DNA of 64,000 nt from Gammaproteobacteria bacterium (GTDB taxonomy: Bacteria; Pseudomonadota; Gammaproteobacteria; Steroidobacterales; Rariloculaceae): NCBI GenBank assembly GCA_036381015.1, contig DASVDR010000005.1:62001-126000 (forward strand), read 5' to 3'. Position 1 is the stretch's first letter; each line of letters opens with the position of its first letter. A program made the translations under genes and the position numbers. The notes under the pieces were generated by a model. That model worked only from the letters and a program-made list of their open reading frames with translations, did not search any database and was not told the origin of the DNA. Of this stretch, positions 26,846 through 36,486 are shown in pieces.

Positions 26846-27256
26846 ATGAAGCGAGCACTTACGGCGGCTCTGGTCGCGGGCCTGCTTCCCCTCGCGGGTG
26901 CCGGGCCGGCGCAGGCTCATCATTCGTTCGCGGCCGTCTACGACACGACCGCGCCGATCACGGTCACGGGCAAGATCGTTCAGGTGCGGCTCACGAACCC
27001 GCACTCGTGGTTCTTTCTCGACGTCGAAGGCGAGGACGGCAAGGTCGAGCGGTGGTCGTTCGAAGCCGGCACGCCGAGCGGAATGATTCGCAACGGCTAC
27101 TCGCCGAAAGTCATCAAGGAAGGCGACGTCGTGACGATCTCCGGTTTTCGTGCCCGGGACGCGTCCGCGAACGCGGGCATGCTCCGCGAGCTCGTGACGG
27201 CGGACGGCACGCGCTACGGGATGTTCGGGCCGCGGGAGGGCGGCGGCGCGAGGTAA
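26846..27256 (+). CDS. secreted DUF6152 family protein (copy 1)
   Basis: A 136-residue exported protein. ATG 26846 has GGGAG upstream. A Sec signal peptide ends GPAQA, and cleavage there would leave HHSFAAVYD as the mature N terminus. The body is a small beta-rich domain: VTGKIVQVRLTNPHSWFFLD, then EDGKVERWSFEAG, MIRNGYSP and DVVTISGFRARD. Function is unknown. Four copies occur in this window (also 42335, 57632 and 59154), usually beside a partner secreted gene, as here with the gene at 27296. The N-terminal His-His could bind a metal; that is inference. Confidence 0.85.
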   Translation: MKRALTAALVAGLLPLAGAGPAQAHHSFAAVYDTTAPITVTGKIVQVRLTNPHSWFFLDVEGEDGKVERWSFEAGTPSGMIRNGYSPKVIKEGDVVTISGFRARDASANAGMLRELVTADGTRYGMFGPREGGGAR

Positions 27257-27295
27257 ATCCGGCCGACGGCGGACGGCCGAGGGGGAGCTTTCGTG

Positions 27296-28102
27296 ATGAG
27301 GCACGTTTCGAATCGCGTGTCCGCCGCGGCGGGCACCTGGGCGGCTTCCTGTCTGGCGTTGCTCGCTTTCGGCTCGGCCGGAGCGCAAGAAGCTGCGTCC
27401 CAGGGCGAGGCGCCGGGCGAGGTGCCGCGCATGGCCGACGGCCACCCGGATCTGTCCGGCGTGTGGTGGGGCGGCGCGGACGTCGGCGGTCCCGGCTTCC
27501 GGCCGGGCGGCAACAGGAGCGGGGAGGGGCCGCCGACCTTCACGGATCTTTATCAGCCGTGGGCGAAGGAGCGTGCGGCCCAGCTGAGCGACAAGGACGA
27601 CCCGACGCTCGGATGCGTCCCGACGGCTTTCGGCACGTTGAACGTGCGCCTCTGGGATGTCGGCGCGGTCGGCCAGATCGTCGCAACGCCGAAGTTCGTC
27701 GTGCTGCTGAGCGAGACGTATCACGGGTACCAGCTCGTGCCCACGGACGGCCGCCCGCATCGCGACGCCGTTCCGCCGTCGTGGCGCGGAGACGCCGTCG
27801 GTCACTGGGAAGGCGACACGTTCGTCGTCGAGACGCAGAACTTCACGGACGACACGTGGATCTGGGCCGAAGGGCGGGTGTCGTTTCACTCGGACGCGCT
27901 CCGCATCGTCGAGCGCTATCGACGCGTGGACGCCGATACGCTCGTCGTCGACGCCACCGTTTACGACCCGAAGGTGCTGACGGAGCCGTGGGTCGTGCCC
28001 ACGCAAACGCTTCAGCTCGCGCCGTTCGACCAGCTCCTGCCGCTGAATTGCACGGGAACGGAGACGCGGCAGCTCATTCAAGGCGTGTCGGCGACGGAGT
28101 GA
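27296..28102 (+). CDS. secreted protein of the DxxGxW / GHWEGD family (partner 1)
   Basis: A 268-residue exported protein with a signal peptide ending in GSAGA. The mature part begins with a proline- and glycine-rich stretch containing MADGHPDLSGVWWGG. A beta-rich body follows, with LGCVPTAFG, HGYQLVPTDGRPH and VGHWEGDTFVVETQNFTD. These motifs recur in the proteins at 40474, 41300 and 58388. Function is unknown. The start ATG 27296 follows a GTG and has GGGGGAG upstream. It lies 39 bases after the DUF6152 gene, so the two are an operon. Confidence 0.8.
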   Translation: MRHVSNRVSAAAGTWAASCLALLAFGSAGAQEAASQGEAPGEVPRMADGHPDLSGVWWGGADVGGPGFRPGGNRSGEGPPTFTDLYQPWAKERAAQLSDKDDPTLGCVPTAFGTLNVRLWDVGAVGQIVATPKFVVLLSETYHGYQLVPTDGRPHRDAVPPSWRGDAVGHWEGDTFVVETQNFTDDTWIWAEGRVSFHSDALRIVERYRRVDADTLVVDATVYDPKVLTEPWVVPTQTLQLAPFDQLLPLNCTGTETRQLIQGVSATE

Positions 28103-28118
28103 GCCGCGAGGCAAGCCG

Positions 28119-28634
28119 ATGGCGCCGCGCGCTCTCGGCATCAGCCTCCATACGGGTTGGGGGGCGTGTGTCGTCGCCGGCGGCTCGCCCGCGGCGCCGG
28201 AGATCGTCGCGAACGAGATCATCGAGATTCTCGGCGACTCGGAGCGCTTCTGCTTCCACATCGCCGCGGAGATGAAAGCCGCCGAGGCCGAGCGCTGGAT
28301 CGCTCGCGCCCGGGACAAGGCCGTCGCGAACGCCGCCCGCGCGCTCGCGCCCCTCGTCGCCCGCGCGAGCATCTGCGCGCTCGTCGCAAAAGGCGGCAGT
28401 GCCGGCACGCTCGAGGCCATTCTCGCCTCGCATCCGCGCATTCACACGGCCGAAGGGTGCTTCTATCGGGATGCGGTGCGCGAGGCCTGCACGATTCCGG
28501 TGCGGCTCGTCCCGCCCCGCGCTCTCGATCCTTCGAAGGTCGGCAAGCTCGCTCCGCCGCCGTGGGGGAAAGATCAAAAGCTCGCCGTCCTCGCGGCCTG
28601 GAGCGTGCTCGCAGAGGCGAGGTCTGCGGGCTGA
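28119..28634 (+). CDS. hypothetical protein, possibly RNase H-like fold
   Basis: A 171-residue soluble protein without signal peptide. It starts ALGISLHTGWGACVVAGG, a strand-turn-strand opening like that of RNase H/RuvC or sugar-kinase folds, followed by an alanine-rich helical part. The family is not recognised. It lies 16 bases after the secreted partner gene in the same direction, so it may share the transcript although it is not exported. Confidence 0.6.
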   Translation: MAPRALGISLHTGWGACVVAGGSPAAPEIVANEIIEILGDSERFCFHIAAEMKAAEAERWIARARDKAVANAARALAPLVARASICALVAKGGSAGTLEAILASHPRIHTAEGCFYRDAVREACTIPVRLVPPRALDPSKVGKLAPPPWGKDQKLAVLAAWSVLAEARSAG

Positions 28635-28695
28635 TGCGGCGGCTCGACCTCGCATCGCGACGCCCCGCCGATCCCGCCCGCGGAAAGGACGCGCG

Positions 28696-29319
28696 TTGAG
28701 GACCCGGTGGGCGAGCACCGCGTGCATTGCCGCCGTGCTGGGAGGCGCAGGTTACGGTTGGCTCATGCGCACGCAGCCGCCGTCGGTCGTGACTCCGATT
28801 GCGGAGCGAGAAGAACGGACGGTCGAGGGCGAGCGGCCCGGCGGAAGCGTGCTCCCGGCCGACCCGCGTGACGCTCCGGGAAGCGATCCTCGATCGGGCG
28901 GACCGCCGAGCGACGGCCGCGAAGCCGCCGCGGCTGCGGATACCGACGCGCTCGCCGCGCCCGATCCCGTTGCGGCTCTCCGCGAGGCGCTCGCCGGCCG
29001 CCTGTACTCGGCCTCGGGTGCGAAGCTCGTAGAAGACCTCGTCGCGGGCGGGCTCGCGCCGTCCGACGCCGAGGCGATCGTTCGCAAGGCGCTCGACGAT
29101 TATGCCTCCTGTTACATCGATGCTCTGGAGGAACAAGCCGTCGAGGAAGGCGTGTCCGTCGACGACGTGCTCTACGCGCTCCAAGCGACGTTGGCGGAGG
29201 CCGACGGGCCGTTGATCGCTGCGCTGATCGATCCGCAAGCGGTGCAGGCGCGTGCGATGCCGTGCGCGCTCGCCGCGAGCCAAGAGGCGGGTCTTCCGTT
29301 TCCCGGCCCGGCCCGGTGA
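28696..29319 (+). CDS. hypothetical membrane-anchored protein
   Basis: A 207-residue protein starting at TTG 28696, with AAAGGA 6 bases upstream. One N-terminal membrane helix (about residues 6-22) is followed by a Pro/Gly/Arg-rich linker and an acidic, helical C-terminal domain containing LVEDLVAGGLAPSDAEAIV and a lone cysteine pair (DDYASCY and MPCALA). No family is recognised. The start codon choice is moderately supported; no ATG precedes the helix. Confidence 0.6.
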   Translation: MRTRWASTACIAAVLGGAGYGWLMRTQPPSVVTPIAEREERTVEGERPGGSVLPADPRDAPGSDPRSGGPPSDGREAAAAADTDALAAPDPVAALREALAGRLYSASGAKLVEDLVAGGLAPSDAEAIVRKALDDYASCYIDALEEQAVEEGVSVDDVLYALQATLAEADGPLIAALIDPQAVQARAMPCALAASQEAGLPFPGPAR

Positions 29320-29332
29320 GCGCAAAGCGCGC

Positions 29333-29902
29333 TCAGGCCTTCCCTTCGTCCTGAGGATCGAACAAGAGGTCGGGCGAGATCAGCTCTTCCGAAGGGCTCT
29401 CGTCCTCCGCGCCCGGCTGCGGGTACGAGCCCGAGGAGATCGTCGGCCGTTCGCGCGCCCAGCTCGTATCGGCGATGAGCCGATTGATCGTGCCCTCGAT
29501 CGCCGACGCATCGGGCTCATCCGGCGGGAGGCCGAGCTGCGCGCGCAACCGGTCACGCTCCGCGGTGACGCGCTCGAGATCGGCGCGGAGCTTCTGCAAC
29601 GCGGCTTCCTGTGTCTGCTCCTGCGCAGCCGCCTCCGAAAGCCGCTCGGCCAGCTGCCGCTCCGCGGATTCGGCGCGCTCGCGAGCGTCCGCCAGCTGCT
29701 TCGCGTAGCTCTTCTCGAGAACCTGCAGCTTGAAGTGCAGCCCGTCGATCGCGCTCGCGAGCTCGGCCGCCTTTTGCCGTTCCTCGGCCAGCACGCGCTC
29801 GAGCTCCTCGATCGTCGTCTGCGCTTCGGCGGCTTCGGGTGCGCGCGCGGGGCTCGCGTCGTCCAAACGAGCTTCGGCATCCGGGTTGCGGTCATCGCTC
29901 AT
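29333..29902 (-). CDS. hypothetical coiled-coil protein
   Basis: A 189-residue acidic protein whose residues 30-130 form a continuous predicted coiled coil (heptads rich in Leu, Glu, Ala and Arg, for example LAEERQKAAELASAIDGL and LRADLERVTAERDRLRAQL). The C-terminal third is Pro/Ser/Asp-rich and probably unfolded. ATG 29902 has AAAGGG 8 bases upstream. There is no signal peptide. No family is recognised; a scaffold or cell-division-associated role would be a guess. It converges with the gene at 28696, with 13 bases between them. Confidence 0.65.
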   Translation of the reverse strand: MSDDRNPDAEARLDDASPARAPEAAEAQTTIEELERVLAEERQKAAELASAIDGLHFKLQVLEKSYAKQLADARERAESAERQLAERLSEAAAQEQTQEAALQKLRADLERVTAERDRLRAQLGLPPDEPDASAIEGTINRLIADTSWARERPTISSGSYPQPGAEDESPSEELISPDLLFDPQDEGKA

Positions 29903-30134
29903 GACGGGCCCTTTCTGCACTCGGGCACGAGACGCAGCTCGACGGGACGGCGCCCGGCGAAAGGCCGACGCTCTCGAAACCGGCAGGGATTCTAACCGAG
30001 CGCGCGCGCAGCCGGTACGCAGACGAACGGGATTTTGTCGAGTACGACATTGCGGCGGCGAGTCCGATCCTGTACATAGTCTTTCTACATCCCGGGCCTC
30101 CCCGAGAAGAAGAACAACCGGGAACCGGGCCCGT

Positions 30135-32786
30135 ATGGGGAATGCCGCAGAGACGAGTGACGAACGAGTGCCGGAACTGAGACGCCCCGGCGCCGCGGGC
30201 CGGGCGCTTCCGGCCGCAGCTGCGGCCTTGCTGCTGCTCTGCGCAGCTCCCGCTCCAGGCCAGGAAGCGCCGGACCTCTATCGGTTCGCGACTCCGGGAA
30301 GCTGGGTCGAGGTGCTGTCTCCGGAGTACTCCGCAGCCGCGGAAGCGTCCGAACGGGTGCCGAAAGGCGCGTGGATTCTGCTCTTCGATCGGCAGATCAA
30401 CGTCACGGCCGCGGGCGACGAATCGTATCTGCACACGGCGGTGAAGCTAACGGACGCGGCGGCCGTCGCGGATTATTCCCAGATCAACGTAGCCGTCGAC
30501 CCGGCCTTTCAGACGCTCGATTTTCACTGGCTCCGCGTCGTGCGCGACGGCACGGTCATCGACCAGCGCCCGCTCGCACGGATCACGGCGCTGCCGCAGG
30601 AGACCGAGCTCGACCGCAGGATCTACAACGGCAACTACAACATCAACGTGCTGCTCGCGGACGTGCGCGCCGGAGACGTCGTGGAGTTCGCATACACGGT
30701 GCGCTCGTCGGAGCAGCTCTTCCCGGGACACTTCGCCGCGCGCCTCGACACCGAATGGGGCGTGCCGGTGCATCGGGAGCGCATTCGCATTCTCTCGCCG
30801 TTGGACCGGTCCCTTCGATATCGCTCGAGCGACGGCACTCCCGTGCCGGAGCCGCGCGTTCGGGGCGGGCTGGCCGAGCTGACGATGGAATGGACCGACG
30901 TCGCGCCGGTCGCGGTGGACCCGAATCTGCCGTCCTGGTACTACCCGTGGTCCTACCTCGAGATCAGCGATCTGGAAAGCTGGGCCGAAGCGGCACGACT
31001 CGTGCGGCCGCTCTTCATGCGCGGGGCTGCGGCAAGCACGCTCGTCGCCCCGGTCGCCGACGCGATCCGCTCGCAGGGCGGCGGCCCCCGCGAGCAGGCG
31101 CTTCGCGCGCTCCAGTACGTGCAGGAGCAGATCCGCTACACGAGCATCTCGATCGGCCGCGGCTCGCACGAGCCGGCGGATCCCGATACCGTGCTCGAAA
31201 GGCGCTTCGGGGACTGCAAGGACAAGGCGCTCCTGCTCGCGACGATCCTGAACATGCTCGGGATCGACGCGCAGCCGGCGCTCGTTCACAGCTGGCGGGG
31301 GCCGTCGCTCGCCGACGCCCTCCCGACACCGTACGCGTTCGATCACGCGATCGTGCGGGCGCAGATCGACGGGGAGACTTACTGGCTCGATGCCACCGCG
31401 CCGACGCGCCACAGGCCGCTCGCGGTCGACGACCCGGCCGATTACGTGCTCGCGCTGCCCGTGAGCGCGGCCGGCGGCCTCGAAGCGATTCCTCGCCCGG
31501 CCTCCGATACGCGCCGCCGGGAAGTCTCCGTCGTCGTCGACGTGAGCAACGGCCTCCACGCGCCCGCGACGCTCGACGTCACGACGCGCTATTTCGGGGC
31601 CCTCGCGGATGCGATGCGCCCGCTTCTCGCGCGAACGACGCCGGAGCAGCGACAGTCCGACTATTCGAGCTACGTCGCCCGCTACTATCCGGGCGCGCGG
31701 GCCACGGCTCCCGTCGAGATCGACGACAACCGGGACGCGAACGTGATCGAGGTTCGGGAACGCTACGCGCTCGAGCAGACGTTCGCTCGCGACGAGACAT
31801 CCGGATTGCTGACGTTCGCCCTGCACGCCGACGAGCTCTACCCGTACGCCGATGCGTGGGGGAGCGGCGTGCGGCAGACGCCGCTCGGTCTCGAGTTCCC
31901 GATTCGAATTCGCCAGCGCATCGTCGCTCGTCTGCCGGAGCCTTGGCTCGTGCAGCCGCGCACGGTGAGTATCGAGAACCCGGCATTCCGTTATCGAAGC
32001 AGCGTGAGCTACGCCGATCGCACACTCGAGCTCGTTTACGAGTACGAAGCCCTGGCCGATCACGTGCCGCTCGCGCAGCTCGCCAAGTACCAGGCGGATC
32101 GAACCCGCTTCTACGACGATCTGGGATTCGTGCTGACCTATGACGATCGGCCGGCCTCCGGAAGACTCGCCGTCGCTCCGCTGCCGCTCACGCTGCTGCT
32201 GCTCGCGCTCGGGCTCGGCGTGTGGGGGGCGGTCGTGCTCTACCGGTACGATCCGGCGCCGAGGGCGGCGCCGCCGAACGCGCCGGCGGGGATACGGGGT
32301 TGGCTGCTGCTCGCCGCGCTGGGGATGATCGTCACGCCGATCGCGACCGCCGCGGCACTCGTGAGCTGGCTGCCGTTGATCGAGGCGGAGACCTGGTACG
32401 GGTTGCCGAACGTCGTGCAGGAAGGCTACGGCGCGTCGGTCCACGCGGTGGCGCTCGGCGTGCTGGTGCTCTCTACGCTGCTCGTGATCGCGAGCGTCGC
32501 CGCGGCCGTGCTGTTCTTCAAGAAGCGCACGTCCGCGCCAGTGGTGTTCATTGCGCTGTTGTGGTTCGGCATCGTGCTCAATGGGTCGGTGCTCGTTTGG
32601 GCAACCTACGCCGGGCTCGACGTCGGCAGCGATCCGGCGGCCCGGATCGGCGAGGTCGCGCGCACGATCTTGATCGCGGCCGCGTGGACGGTCTACATGC
32701 TGCGGTCGCGGCGCGTGCGCGCGACGTTCGTCAGGCGCCGCCGTCGCCACGCCGCGCCGGTCGAGACTGCCCCCGCCGTGCCCTGA
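30135..32786 (+). CDS. DUF3857 and transglutaminase-like domain protein with C-terminal membrane domain
   Basis: An 883-residue exported protein. After a Sec signal peptide (alanine/leucine core, ending near APAPG) there is a DUF3857-type beta domain and then a transglutaminase-like domain. The catalytic Cys lies in RRFGDCKDKALLL, the His in FDHAIVRAQ and the Asp in YWLDATAP. A second beta domain follows, then about five membrane helices (from about residue 678) resembling DUF2569. It is likely a periplasmic peptidase or cross-linking enzyme anchored in the inner membrane. Upstream open frame continues to 29730, but the signal peptide sets the start at ATG 30135. It stands alone. Confidence 0.88.
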   Translation: MGNAAETSDERVPELRRPGAAGRALPAAAAALLLLCAAPAPGQEAPDLYRFATPGSWVEVLSPEYSAAAEASERVPKGAWILLFDRQINVTAAGDESYLHTAVKLTDAAAVADYSQINVAVDPAFQTLDFHWLRVVRDGTVIDQRPLARITALPQETELDRRIYNGNYNINVLLADVRAGDVVEFAYTVRSSEQLFPGHFAARLDTEWGVPVHRERIRILSPLDRSLRYRSSDGTPVPEPRVRGGLAELTMEWTDVAPVAVDPNLPSWYYPWSYLEISDLESWAEAARLVRPLFMRGAAASTLVAPVADAIRSQGGGPREQALRALQYVQEQIRYTSISIGRGSHEPADPDTVLERRFGDCKDKALLLATILNMLGIDAQPALVHSWRGPSLADALPTPYAFDHAIVRAQIDGETYWLDATAPTRHRPLAVDDPADYVLALPVSAAGGLEAIPRPASDTRRREVSVVVDVSNGLHAPATLDVTTRYFGALADAMRPLLARTTPEQRQSDYSSYVARYYPGARATAPVEIDDNRDANVIEVRERYALEQTFARDETSGLLTFALHADELYPYADAWGSGVRQTPLGLEFPIRIRQRIVARLPEPWLVQPRTVSIENPAFRYRSSVSYADRTLELVYEYEALADHVPLAQLAKYQADRTRFYDDLGFVLTYDDRPASGRLAVAPLPLTLLLLALGLGVWGAVVLYRYDPAPRAAPPNAPAGIRGWLLLAALGMIVTPIATAAALVSWLPLIEAETWYGLPNVVQEGYGASVHAVALGVLVLSTLLVIASVAAAVLFFKKRTSAPVVFIALLWFGIVLNGSVLVWATYAGLDVGSDPAARIGEVARTILIAAAWTVYMLRSRRVRATFVRRRRRHAAPVETAPAVP

Positions 32787-33013
32787 TCGGGGCGCTGCGA
32801 ACGCCGCCGGGCCGCGTCGGCGTTGCCGCGCCGTTGCGCGCGGCTGCACCGCGCAGGCCCCCGCGCTTCGGGTGGCGAATTCCCCGCTCGGCATTCAAAC
32901 TATGCGGGCCGTGCGCGCTGCAATCCGGGCCGCCGGGTGCCGGAAGGGGTACGAGCGCCCGGCTGCGCGGCCGAGACGGGCGCGCGAGACGCAGGCCGGC
33001 TGGGGAGGAACGA

Positions 33014-33949
33014 GTGGCGTCGTGGTCACGGAGGAGCGTGCTGAAGGCGGCCGCGCGCGGCGCGGCGGGCGCATCGCTCGGGCTGCTCAACCTGCGCGGG
33101 TGGATGGCCGAAGCGCAGCCCGCGGACGGGGAGAGCGTCGACCTCGGCGACGGCTTCCGAGTGCTCACGTTCGGCCGCGACAACGTGCTCGCCGTCGCTG
33201 CCGGGGACGGCCTGGCGCTCGTCGACGGCGTCTCCGCGGCGCAGTCGAGTGTGTTGACGGAGCGGCTCGCAGCGCTGCCGGGCGGCGGACGCGTGCACAC
33301 GCTCTTCAATACGCACTGGCATCACGAGCATACGGGGACGAACGCGCTCTTCGGGCGAGCCGGTGCGAAGATCGTCGCGCACGTCAACACGCGGCTCTGG
33401 CTGACGACCGACGTCACGTGGCCGTGGAACGGCGAGACGGTCCGGGCGCTTCCCGAGATCGCGCACCCGAACGAGACGTTCTACACCGAGAAGGAGCTCA
33501 CGGTCGGGGATAGGCGCGTGCAATGCGGATATCTGCGCGATTGCCCGCACACGGACGGCGACATCTACGTGTTCTTCCCCGACGAGAACGTCATGGCCGT
33601 CGGCGACGCGGTGTCCGGCGCCGGCTGGCCCGAGATCGACTGGTGGACCGGTGGATGGATCGGCGGTCTCGTCGGCGGGCTCGACATCATTCTGACCGTC
33701 GCGAACGAGGACACGCGCTTCGTGCCGGGCCGCGGGCCGGTGCTGGCGCGCGCGGAGCTCGTTCGCCAGTACGAGATGTACAACGTGATCTGGGAGCGGC
33801 TGCTGCGCGTACTCTACTCGGGCGGCGGTCCGGAGGAGGCGCACGCGGCCGAGCCAACCAAGGAATTCAATGAGATAATGGGAGAACCTCGAGAATTTGT
33901 TCAAAGAGCCTTCGAAAGCCTTTGGGCATACCTGTCCCCGGACGCTTGA
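33014..33949 (+). CDS. Tat-exported metallo-beta-lactamase-fold protein
   Basis: A 311-residue protein starting at GTG 33014 with GGAGGA 5 bases upstream. A Tat-type signal (SRRSVLKAAARGAAGAS) leads to the periplasm. The metal site is HWHHEH (His101, His103, Glu105, His106), in which Glu replaces the usual Asp of HxHxDH. The second metal region is DCPHTDGDIYVFFPDENVMAVGD, and HTG follows the first motif. Substrate is unknown; related proteins include quinoprotein relay-type hydrolases. The 227 bases before it hold no evident gene. It is 54 bases upstream of the DUF1592 gene in the same direction. Confidence 0.85.
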   Translation: MASWSRRSVLKAAARGAAGASLGLLNLRGWMAEAQPADGESVDLGDGFRVLTFGRDNVLAVAAGDGLALVDGVSAAQSSVLTERLAALPGGGRVHTLFNTHWHHEHTGTNALFGRAGAKIVAHVNTRLWLTTDVTWPWNGETVRALPEIAHPNETFYTEKELTVGDRRVQCGYLRDCPHTDGDIYVFFPDENVMAVGDAVSGAGWPEIDWWTGGWIGGLVGGLDIILTVANEDTRFVPGRGPVLARAELVRQYEMYNVIWERLLRVLYSGGGPEEAHAAEPTKEFNEIMGEPREFVQRAFESLWAYLSPDA

Positions 33950-34003
33950 GTTCGGCCGCGAGGAAGGAAAAATAGATCAGATGCGCCCGTGACGAGGAAC
34001 TCG

Positions 34004-36418
34004 ATGACAAAACAAGCCTGGGCCCTCGCCGCGCTCACCCTCACCGCCGGGTGCGGGAGCGTCGATGTCGACGCCCCGCTCGCCGAGGCCGGCGGCGGTC
34101 ATTGGGAGACGATCGAGCGCTACTGCACCGAGTGTCACAACGAGGTCGAGTTCGCGGGTGATGTCGCGTTCGACCGAATGGCCGGGCAGTCGGTCGCCGA
34201 GAACGCCGAGACGCTCGAGAAGGCCGTGCGCAAGCTCCGCGGCCGGCTGATGCCGCCCGCGGGCGAGCCTCGCCCCGACGAGGACGAGGTCATCTCGCTC
34301 GTCGCTTGGCTCGAGAGCGCGCTCGATCGCGCCGCCGAAGCGGCGCCTGCGTACCGCTCGATCGTGCCGCACCGGCTGAACCGCAAGGAGTACGCGAACG
34401 CGGTGCGCGATCTGCTCGCCCTCGAGGTCGACGCCACGCGGCTCCTCCCGCAAGACGAGGTCGTCGCACACTTCGACAACATCGCGAGCGGACTGCAGGT
34501 CTCGCCGTCCTTCATCGAGCAGTACATCTCCGCGGCCCGCGCCGTCGCGGTCCAGGCCGTCGGACAGCCCGACGCCCGGCCCGGCAGCCAGACGTACGAA
34601 GCAGGTCCGAGCACGCAGTATTTCCACGTCGAAGGCCTTCCGCTCGGCACGCGCGGCGGCATGGTCGTCACCCATTACTTTCCGTCGGACGGCGAGTACG
34701 AGATCAACATCGCCGACATGGCCACCCACATCTGGGGCAACGACATGGAGTTCGAGAACGACGTCGTCGTCGTTCTCGACGGCAAGCTCGTCTACGAGAC
34801 GACGGTCGGCGGCGAGGAGGACATGCGTCTTTACGACCAGGTGCAAAACGGCGTCATGGAGCAGATCAACTCGCGGCTCAAGAACATCCGCTTCCATGCG
34901 ACGTCGGGGCCGCACCGCGTGGGCGTGACGTTCCGCCGCCGCACGTTCGCCGAGTCCGACGATCAGCAGGAGATGTTCATCGACGGCGGCGGGCAGGATC
35001 GCGTCTTCCGCGTGAGCTCCTTCGAGATCAGCGGACCCTACGACGCGTCCGGAGTGAGCCCTACGCCGAGCCGCGAGCGGATCTTCACGTGCCACCCGGC
35101 GAGGGGCGACGACGCGGAGCTTTGCGCCGAGCAGATCATCGCTCGGCTCGCGAAGCGGGCGTATCGCCGTCCGCTCGGCGAGACCGATCTGGCCGAGCTC
35201 TTGGCCTACTACCGCGACGGCTTCGAGATCGGCGGGTTCGAGGAAGGCATTCGGCACGCGATCACCGGCATTCTCGCGAGTCCGTATTTCCTCTATCGGG
35301 TGGAGCACGTGCCGGCCGACGCGGCGCCGGGCGAGGTCTATCGAATCGACGATCTCACGCTCGCGTCCAAGCTTTCGTTCTTCCTCTGGAACACGATTCC
35401 CGACGACGAGCTGCTCGATCTCGCGGTGCGGGGCGAGCTCGGCGACGAGGCGGTGCTTCGCGCGCAGGTCGCGCGGATGCTCGACGATCCGCGCGCGGAG
35501 ACGCTCGCGAGCAACTTCGTGCATCAGTGGCTCGACATGGCGCGTCTCGGCGAAGTCGAGCCGGACCGCTCGATTTTCCCTTACGCGTCGGGGGCCGGCG
35601 ATCCGCGCGAGGACTATCTCACCGAGCTCACGCTCTTCGCGAAGAGCCTTTTCGACGAGGACCGGAGCGTCGTCGATTTCCTCACGGCGAAGCACACCTA
35701 CGTGAACGAGCGCGTGGCGCTGCTCTACGGCATCCGCGGCGTGAAGGGCGACCAATTCCGCCGCATCGAGCTCGAGGACTCGACGCGCTGGGGGCTGCTC
35801 GGGAAGGGCGCCGTGCTGATGGCGGCGGCGTACCCGAATCGCACGTCGCCGGTGCTGCGCGGGGCCTTCATCCTCGAGCACATCAACGGGACCCCGCCGG
35901 CGACGCCGCCGCCGAACGTCGACGCGTTCCCGGAGGCCGAGATCGGCACGCAGAAGGCGCGCACGGTGCGGGAAATCATGGCGCAGCACCGGAAGAATCC
36001 GGCCTGCTTCGGCTGCCACAGCGTGATGGACCCCCTCGGCTTCGCACTCGAGAACTTCAACGCCGTCGGCATGTGGCGTGACAAGGACCGCTTCGCCGGC
36101 ACCGTCATCGACGCGACCGCGAAGCTGCCCGACGGCACCGTCGTCGAAGGTCCGGACGACTTGCGCGAGGCGCTGCTGCGGCGGCCCGAGCAGTTCGTGC
36201 AGACATTCACGGAGCGGCTGCTGATGTATGCGCTCGGCCGGACGCTCGACTATCGGGACATGCCGGCCGTGCGCGAGATCGTGCGGGAGGCGGCGCGCGA
36301 CGACTACCGCTTCTCGACGATCGTTTGGGAGGTCGTGACGAGCGACCCGTTCCTGATGCGGCGGGTGCCGCCGGCGGCGGCGCCGATCGTCGCGTCGCGG
36401 CAGCCGGAGGGGCGGTAG
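34004..36418 (+). CDS. haem-binding DUF1592 lipoprotein (planctomycete-type multidomain)
   Basis: An 804-residue protein. ATG 34004 has GAGGAA upstream; a GTG at 33989 is less likely. A lipoprotein signal ends LTAGC. The CxxCH site CTECH (Cys41, Cys44, His45) binds one c-type haem. Then follow the domains DUF1587 (from SIVPHRLNRKEYANAVRDLL), a beta carbohydrate-binding-like insert, DUF1595 (RLAKRAYRRPL), DUF1592 (LASKLSFFLWNTIPDDELL), DUF1588 with a second motif CFGCH (Cys668), and DUF1585 at the C terminus. Role unknown, often proposed as periplasmic oxidative or surface processing. It forms an operon with the DUF1552 gene. Confidence 0.9.
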   Translation: MTKQAWALAALTLTAGCGSVDVDAPLAEAGGGHWETIERYCTECHNEVEFAGDVAFDRMAGQSVAENAETLEKAVRKLRGRLMPPAGEPRPDEDEVISLVAWLESALDRAAEAAPAYRSIVPHRLNRKEYANAVRDLLALEVDATRLLPQDEVVAHFDNIASGLQVSPSFIEQYISAARAVAVQAVGQPDARPGSQTYEAGPSTQYFHVEGLPLGTRGGMVVTHYFPSDGEYEINIADMATHIWGNDMEFENDVVVVLDGKLVYETTVGGEEDMRLYDQVQNGVMEQINSRLKNIRFHATSGPHRVGVTFRRRTFAESDDQQEMFIDGGGQDRVFRVSSFEISGPYDASGVSPTPSRERIFTCHPARGDDAELCAEQIIARLAKRAYRRPLGETDLAELLAYYRDGFEIGGFEEGIRHAITGILASPYFLYRVEHVPADAAPGEVYRIDDLTLASKLSFFLWNTIPDDELLDLAVRGELGDEAVLRAQVARMLDDPRAETLASNFVHQWLDMARLGEVEPDRSIFPYASGAGDPREDYLTELTLFAKSLFDEDRSVVDFLTAKHTYVNERVALLYGIRGVKGDQFRRIELEDSTRWGLLGKGAVLMAAAYPNRTSPVLRGAFILEHINGTPPATPPPNVDAFPEAEIGTQKARTVREIMAQHRKNPACFGCHSVMDPLGFALENFNAVGMWRDKDRFAGTVIDATAKLPDGTVVEGPDDLREALLRRPEQFVQTFTERLLMYALGRTLDYRDMPAVREIVREAARDDYRFSTIVWEVVTSDPFLMRRVPPAAAPIVASRQPEGR

Positions 36419-36486
36419 GCGGAGCCGGTTTCGAGAGGCGCACGGGGCGGCCGGGCGCCGCGGGGCGAGAGCGAAAGGAGACAGGC

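Noticed and set aside
30447-32894. An 815-codon open frame on the minus strand
   Set aside because: It lies opposite the DUF3857/transglutaminase gene, is dominated by Arg, Glu and His and shows no fold; a codon-bias artefact.
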